Source of the DNA: Actinomycetota bacterium
GTDB taxonomy: Bacteria; Actinomycetota; Coriobacteriia; Anaerosomatales; Anaerosomataceae
Length of the DNA stretch: 64,000 nucleotides
Direction: 5' to 3'
Assembly: GCA_004348925.1 (NCBI GenBank)
Contig: RCMX01000007.1
Location: forward strand, 144,126 to 208,125
The notes under the pieces were generated by a model. That model did not search any database and was not told where the DNA came from. It was given only the letters and a program-made list of their open reading frames with translations. The position numbers were made by a program, and so were the translations under genes. Shown here one piece after another: positions 60,233 to 64,000 of this stretch (position 1 is its first letter; the number at the start of each line of letters is the position of its first letter).

Positions 60233-60816
60233 TGGTCGGCCGTCCACGCAAGCCGCACTTCACGGTCAGGGAAATCGTGCTTCTGGCACTCCTCGCGGCA
60301 CTCATCGTCGTGACCAAGATGGTGCTCAGGATGCCGATACGGGTTCCGGGGCATTCAGGCGTCCTGTGGATGGCCGCACTGGTCATCGGTCGGGGTCTTG
60401 TGAAGCGACCATGGGCCGGCACTATTCTCGGCTTCGTCTCGGGCGTGCTCGCCGTGCTCTTCGTTGGCGGCGCCGAGGGCCCGCTGTTGTGGGTGAAGTA
60501 CCTGGCCCCAGGGATGGTGCTCGACCTCATCGATGTCCTTGTGCCCATCGGGTTCGAGGATCGCTTCCTTGGAACGCTCGCCGGCGCGATCGCGAACTGC
60601 GCGAAGCTTCTGAGCGCGACCGTCATCGCGCTCTTGATGGGACTGCCCGCCGGATTCCTTGTGGTCGGCCTCGGTGCATCTGCGGTCTCGCACGCGTTCT
60701 TCGGCGGGCTCGGCGGGTGGCTCGGCTCATATCTGCTGCGGAGGTTGGGGCCGATCCTCAATGGCCCTGCCGCAGTCTCGCTATCGACCGACGCCGAGAC
60801 ACGGGTGGGTGCATGA
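60232..60816 (+). CDS. ECF transporter S component
   Basis: This 194-residue membrane protein has about five helices, starting FTVREIVLLALLAALIVVTK as many ECF S components do, with a Gly/Ala-rich core (GTILGFVSGVLAVLF, VKYLAPGMVLDLIDVL). The vitamin or metal bound cannot be read from sequence. It may use the CbiQ/CbiO pair encoded at 50.5-52.2 kb or a shared group II module. It is translationally coupled to both neighbours (TGATG and ATGA). Confidence 0.8.
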   Translation: MVGRPRKPHFTVREIVLLALLAALIVVTKMVLRMPIRVPGHSGVLWMAALVIGRGLVKRPWAGTILGFVSGVLAVLFVGGAEGPLLWVKYLAPGMVLDLIDVLVPIGFEDRFLGTLAGAIANCAKLLSATVIALLMGLPAGFLVVGLGASAVSHAFFGGLGGWLGSYLLRRLGPILNGPAAVSLSTDAETRVGA

Positions 60817-62600
60817 TGCGCGAGCACCGACATACCGTTGTCGCACTTCTTCTGGCGCTGGTGCTGGCCCAGCCATCCGTGGCGACCGCGAGGACCACGT
60901 ACCGCGAGGGGAGTGCGTCGCGCCCCTTCAGCGTTGGAGCGCTCACGGGTGGGCGTGTCGTCGAAACCGCCGGCGATCCGAGGATCGTGCCCAGGACTGC
61001 CATCCTGTGGGAGTTCAAGACCCCGAGCCTCGATCCGCGGTGCATCCAGCTCCTGACGAACGGGAACGTGCTCATCGCGAGCCGCGACGGGAACCGGGTC
61101 CTGGAGGTCGACATCTCGGGCCGCATCGTGTGGACATACACGTCGGGTGAGTACCAGGCGGCGTTCGGGCTTCCGGCGACGGAACCGTTCCTGCCGTTCG
61201 CGGTGCACCGCTTCCCGGCACCCGACGGCTCACAGCACACGCTTGTCACCCTTAGAAAGGGAGCTCCGGTATTCGAGCTCGATGAGAACAAGAACGTCGT
61301 CTGGAGCTATGGCACGGGCGTCTCGGGAACCGGTCCCGGCCAGCTCTTCGACGCATTCTCTGCAACGCGGCTCGCTGGCGGGAACACGCTCATCGCCGAC
61401 AACCAGGGATGCCGGGTCATCGAGGTCACGCCCGGCGGCGACATCGCATGGCAGTACGGCGTCGCCGGCGAACCGGCCTCGGCTCACGCCTACGCGCTCG
61501 GATACCTCGATTGGCCGAGAACCGCCCAGCGCATCGACCCGCGTCCAGGAGACGGTCTGTTCACCACGCTCATCGCCGATGAGCCCGGGCAACGCGTGAT
61601 CGAGGTGGATCAGTCGGGTGCCGTGATCTGGCAGTACGGGCAGAACGGCGTGCCGGGCACAGGTCCGGGCCAGCTCTTCGATCCTTCGCAGGCGGTCGAG
61701 CTTCCGGATGGCACGATCATGATCCTCGACAATCCCAACAAGGTCGGTCGGGTGCTTCACGTGGCGCGCGACCACAGCATCATCAGCGTGTACCCCGACC
61801 CTGCTGACACGCCCACGAACGGTGCGATGGGGGAAACCCGTTCCGTCGTCGTCTCACCCCCGGGTGCGTCGCGTTTTCCTGGCAGCGTGCTTATGGCGGA
61901 CGAGTCGAACGATCGCGTGATCCGCGTCGGCTATGAGTCATCGGTCAAGTTGACCTCGCTTGACCTCGATTGCGGGCTGCCCGGCGTACGGAAGGACTTC
62001 CTTGCGATCTCGTGGGGGGGCACGCTCCCGAAGGGCACGTCGCTCATGCTCTACTACGCTGTCGACGACGGTGCATGGCAGACCGCAGGCTCCGCGAAGA
62101 GGATCGAGTTGCCGGCGACCGCAGTCGGCAGACGCATCAAGTACCGCGCGGTCATCACGACCGTGGATAGCTCGCAGCAGGCGTCGATCGAGGCCGTGAG
62201 CATCGAGGCGGCGCCTGCCGCCGATCACGAACGTTCCTCGGCCACCACGGGCGGTACCTCGTCCACTGGCGGCACACCAACTTCTGCAGCCAACGGGAAC
62301 ACCCCGACCGCTCCGATACCCTCCGGAGCCAAAGGCAGCGCTGGCGGCGCTCTCATAAGCGACGCCGGGGTCGAAGGTGTTCTCGATGGTCCTCTCGAGA
62401 CGGCGGCGGGCCACGTGCTTGCCACAAGCGCCACGTCGATACCGGGGCTGCCGGGTCCCGGTGGGGCGCCGGGCGACCTTGGTGGACCCGCCGCCGTTCT
62501 CGGGCTGACGTATCTTGCCGGGTTCGCGTGGTATCCAGCGCGTGCCGGGCTTGCACGACTTGCGGCCGACAGGACTATGCGCTCACCAGGGAGGACGTGA
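60813..62600 (+). CDS. Secreted NHL/arylsulfotransferase-like beta-propeller with C-terminal membrane helix
   Basis: This 595-residue protein has a signal peptide (VVALLLALVLAQPSVATA). A six-bladed-type propeller spans about 40-385 with recurring NTLIADNQGCRVIEV and GQLFDPSQAVELPDGTIMIL blades, each followed by IAWQYG or IWQYG. Next come a beta domain (about 385-480), a Ser/Thr/Pro/Gly linker (about 485-545) and a terminal hydrophobic segment (AVLGLTYLAGFAWY). It therefore sits outside, anchored in the membrane. Propellers of this type bind ligands or proteins; the enzymatic residues of arylsulfotransferases were not identified. The ATG overlaps the S-component stop. Confidence 0.75.
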   Translation: MMREHRHTVVALLLALVLAQPSVATARTTYREGSASRPFSVGALTGGRVVETAGDPRIVPRTAILWEFKTPSLDPRCIQLLTNGNVLIASRDGNRVLEVDISGRIVWTYTSGEYQAAFGLPATEPFLPFAVHRFPAPDGSQHTLVTLRKGAPVFELDENKNVVWSYGTGVSGTGPGQLFDAFSATRLAGGNTLIADNQGCRVIEVTPGGDIAWQYGVAGEPASAHAYALGYLDWPRTAQRIDPRPGDGLFTTLIADEPGQRVIEVDQSGAVIWQYGQNGVPGTGPGQLFDPSQAVELPDGTIMILDNPNKVGRVLHVARDHSIISVYPDPADTPTNGAMGETRSVVVSPPGASRFPGSVLMADESNDRVIRVGYESSVKLTSLDLDCGLPGVRKDFLAISWGGTLPKGTSLMLYYAVDDGAWQTAGSAKRIELPATAVGRRIKYRAVITTVDSSQQASIEAVSIEAAPAADHERSSATTGGTSSTGGTPTSAANGNTPTAPIPSGAKGSAGGALISDAGVEGVLDGPLETAAGHVLATSATSIPGLPGPGGAPGDLGGPAAVLGLTYLAGFAWYPARAGLARLAADRTMRSPGRT

Positions 62601-62607
62601 AGCCACC

Positions 62608-63252
62608 GTGCTTGACGGGATTCGGTATCTGCTGACGACTCCGCAGGCGATCATCTATGAGATCGCCACTGCGCTACTGTATCCGGTGCTCTTCATCGAG
62701 GTGATCGCGCTTGTCTGGGCAGTCTTCGAGCTTGGGTCGTTCACCTGGGAAGCTCTGCAGCGTCGCGGGAAACGCTCGCTGCGAGCGATGGATGACGTCA
62801 CGGGTCGGGCAGCGTCGTTGCTCGCCGACGGCAAGGCGGATGACGCGCTGGCCGAGATGCGCCGGCTCCCCGGCCGCGGCTGGGTAGGCACCTTCTTCGC
62901 GGAGGCCGAGGGCGCAGACTGGTACGAGCGCACGCGACTGCTCAAGCGGCTCACAGACTTGGAATCGCGCATCAGCAAGACGCTGGAGCGAACCCGGGTC
63001 CTGGTGCGGCTCGGGCCGATGCTCGGCCTCATGGGCACGCTCATCCCGATCAGCCCCGCGCTCATCGGCCTGGCCAAAGGCGATGTCCAGACGCTCTCCG
63101 ACAACCTGGTCGTCGCGTTCTCCACGACGGTCATCGGTCTGCTTATCGGTGGGCTCGGGTATGTCGTCTCGACCGTGCGCGACCGCTGGTACGGACTGGA
63201 TGTCAGCGACATCGAGTACGCGCTCGATCGGGTCGAGGAGCATCTGCGATGA
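62608..63252 (+). CDS. MotA/TolQ/ExbB-family proton-channel protein
   Basis: Start GTG 62608, 214 residues. Three hydrophobic segments and the ExbB core (VLVRLGPMLGLMGTLIPISP, then NLVVAFSTTVIGLLIGGLGYVVS) are clear. ExbB/TolQ proteins use proton flow to drive a partner with one membrane helix. No TonB or outer membrane is expected in a Gram-positive cell, so the energy would drive something at the membrane or wall. It overlaps the DUF2149 gene by four bases (ATGA). Confidence 0.88.
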   Translation: MLDGIRYLLTTPQAIIYEIATALLYPVLFIEVIALVWAVFELGSFTWEALQRRGKRSLRAMDDVTGRAASLLADGKADDALAEMRRLPGRGWVGTFFAEAEGADWYERTRLLKRLTDLESRISKTLERTRVLVRLGPMLGLMGTLIPISPALIGLAKGDVQTLSDNLVVAFSTTVIGLLIGGLGYVVSTVRDRWYGLDVSDIEYALDRVEEHLR

Positions 63253-63611
63253 TCGGGCGGGCGAGACGGATCGGCGACGCGAATTCGTTCATGGAGCGCC
63301 ATCGAACGCGCATTCCTGATCGCAACGGCGATCCGATGGAGGCTGTCGCCAATCTGTTCGATGTGGCGATGCTGATCGGTATCGGTTTCCTGGTGGTAGC
63401 GCTGTCGTCGTTCGGACTCAAGGAACTGCTCACGAGCGAGGATCTAACGATCGTGAAGTCACCCGGAACGCCGCAGATGGAGATCATCACGCGCACGGGC
63501 GACACGGTCGAGCGCTTCACGACCACGCCCGAGGAGGCGTCGGGCCAGGGGCTGCCGATCGGTACGGTGTATCGGCTTGAGAATGGACAGATCGTGTGGG
63601 TTCCCCGATAA
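63249..63611 (+). CDS. DUF2149 protein with ExbD-like topology
   Basis: This 120-residue protein has a cytoplasmic N-terminus of about 35 residues, one membrane helix (VAMLIGIGFLVVALSSFGL) and a small outside domain (VKSPGTPQMEIITRTGDTVERF, GTVYRLENGQIVWVPR). DUF2149 genes accompany MotA/ExbB and CobN-like genes in methanogens and some bacteria, as I recall. Placement directly after an ExbB gene and its ExbD/TolR-like layout suggest it is the moving partner of the proton channel (inference). Confidence 0.8.
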   Translation: MIGRARRIGDANSFMERHRTRIPDRNGDPMEAVANLFDVAMLIGIGFLVVALSSFGLKELLTSEDLTIVKSPGTPQMEIITRTGDTVERFTTTPEEASGQGLPIGTVYRLENGQIVWVPR

Positions 63612-63621
63612 GGAGTGTTCG

Positions 63622-64000
63622 ATGACTCGCATCTACGTGACCTTCGACGACACGGACACCCTCGATTGCGGGCGCGGCACCGGCAAGCTTGCGCGATGGT
63701 TCGAGGATGAGCTGCCCGAGGGCTGTGTGTTGTGGGGCGTAGTGCGCCAGCAGCTGCTCGTCCATCCGGACGTGCCGTATACCTCGCACAACAGCTCCGC
63801 CTGTGTGGTGCTCGATGCACCGGGCGCGGACGTGGTGCCGACGATCATCGAACGGGCGATCGCTCACCTGCAGCGTCACGCGGTCGATGGTAGCGATCCC
63901 GGGCTGTGTGTCGCCACCGACGAATCCCCGCGTCTCGATGTCCTCCTGGCGTTTGCCGAGCGGGCAACGCGCGAGGTCTTGACGCAGGCAGACGCGATAG
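63622..64000 (+). CDS. FDDTD-motif (TiaS N-terminal-like) protein, truncated by window end
   Basis: The first 126 residues are visible: TRIYVTFDDTDTLDCGRGTGKLARWFEDELP, then VVRQQLLVHPDVPYTSHNSSACVVL. The FDDTD motif and following Gly/Thr resemble the start of archaeal tRNA(Ile2) agmatidine synthase (TiaS), but bacterial relatives are of unknown function and need not act on tRNA. It follows DUF2149 by 10 bases with AAGGAG ahead and continues beyond base 64000. Confidence 0.65.
   Translation, partial: MTRIYVTFDDTDTLDCGRGTGKLARWFEDELPEGCVLWGVVRQQLLVHPDVPYTSHNSSACVVLDAPGADVVPTIIERAIAHLQRHAVDGSDPGLCVATDESPRLDVLLAFAERATREVLTQADAI

Overview
The window is GC-rich and densely coded. Start codons are often GTG and operons overlap by 1-14 bases. 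It looks like chromosome from a Gram-positive, largely anaerobic member of the Actinomycetota, possibly related to Coriobacteriia (Anaerosomatales/OPB41-like). The clues are cell-wall-binding repeat 2 (CWB2) surface proteins, the ftsB-DUF501-ppx order, a full selenocysteine system, a flavodiiron protein, a giant multihaem cytochrome and corrinoid and Ni/Co functions. The taxonomic placement is inference.

Layout. 1-14.7 kb is an accessory/defence island: HigBA, a nucleotidyltransferase/winged-helix pair, a NERD-HNH-DUF3883 operon, a MazG-DUF2075 pair, an HD hydrolase, a degraded two-gene module, a Phd/TacA-like antitoxin with a GNAT toxin, an XRE regulator, a VWA protein and a GSU2403-type nucleotidyltransferase. 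The first two toxin-antitoxin cassettes are separated by recent copies of the 3' end of an M6-type (immune inhibitor A-like) peptidase gene plus its GC hairpin, which suggests serial insertion at that gene end. 15.4-20.0 kb is one gene for a 1542-residue multicopper oxidase carrying its own CWB2 wall anchor. 20.1-26.8 kb is mostly housekeeping: two methyltransferases under a TetR operator, dus, pyk, ftsB, DUF501, ppx and tRNA-Leu. 26.9-32.0 kb is an operon of a corrinoid-binding protein, a TPR protein, a glycoside-hydrolase-like protein and a GGDEF/EAL protein.

32.1-38.0 kb is the selenium locus: selD (itself read through an in-frame TGA), a yedF-like gene, selA and selB. A HEPN/MNT toxin-antitoxin module sits between selA and selB, and selC (tRNA-Sec) lies 5 kb further on. 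38-42.75 kb, on the minus strand, is a probable extracellular electron transfer operon: a 23-haem-motif cytochrome, an acidic mono-haem protein, a second acidic secreted protein and a dedicated OmpR-type two-component system. The predicted promoter carries three 11-bp-spaced direct repeats.

43-50.5 kb holds phr, a DUF523/DUF1722 gene, a nitroreductase-fetAB operon, a polyprenyl synthase, a flavodiiron protein and an orphan pilin. 50.5-53.5 kb is a Fur-controlled cbiMQO-type metal uptake operon. From 54.5 kb to the end lie two 683-residue CWB2 paralogues around an HTH/PBP-like regulator. These are followed by an overlapping chain: a membrane-anchored molybdopterin-domain-like protein, an ECF S component, a secreted beta-propeller, an ExbB-like protein, a DUF2149 protein with ExbD-like topology and a truncated FDDTD (TiaS-like) gene. 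This last chain is the best candidate here for an undescribed cell-surface system.
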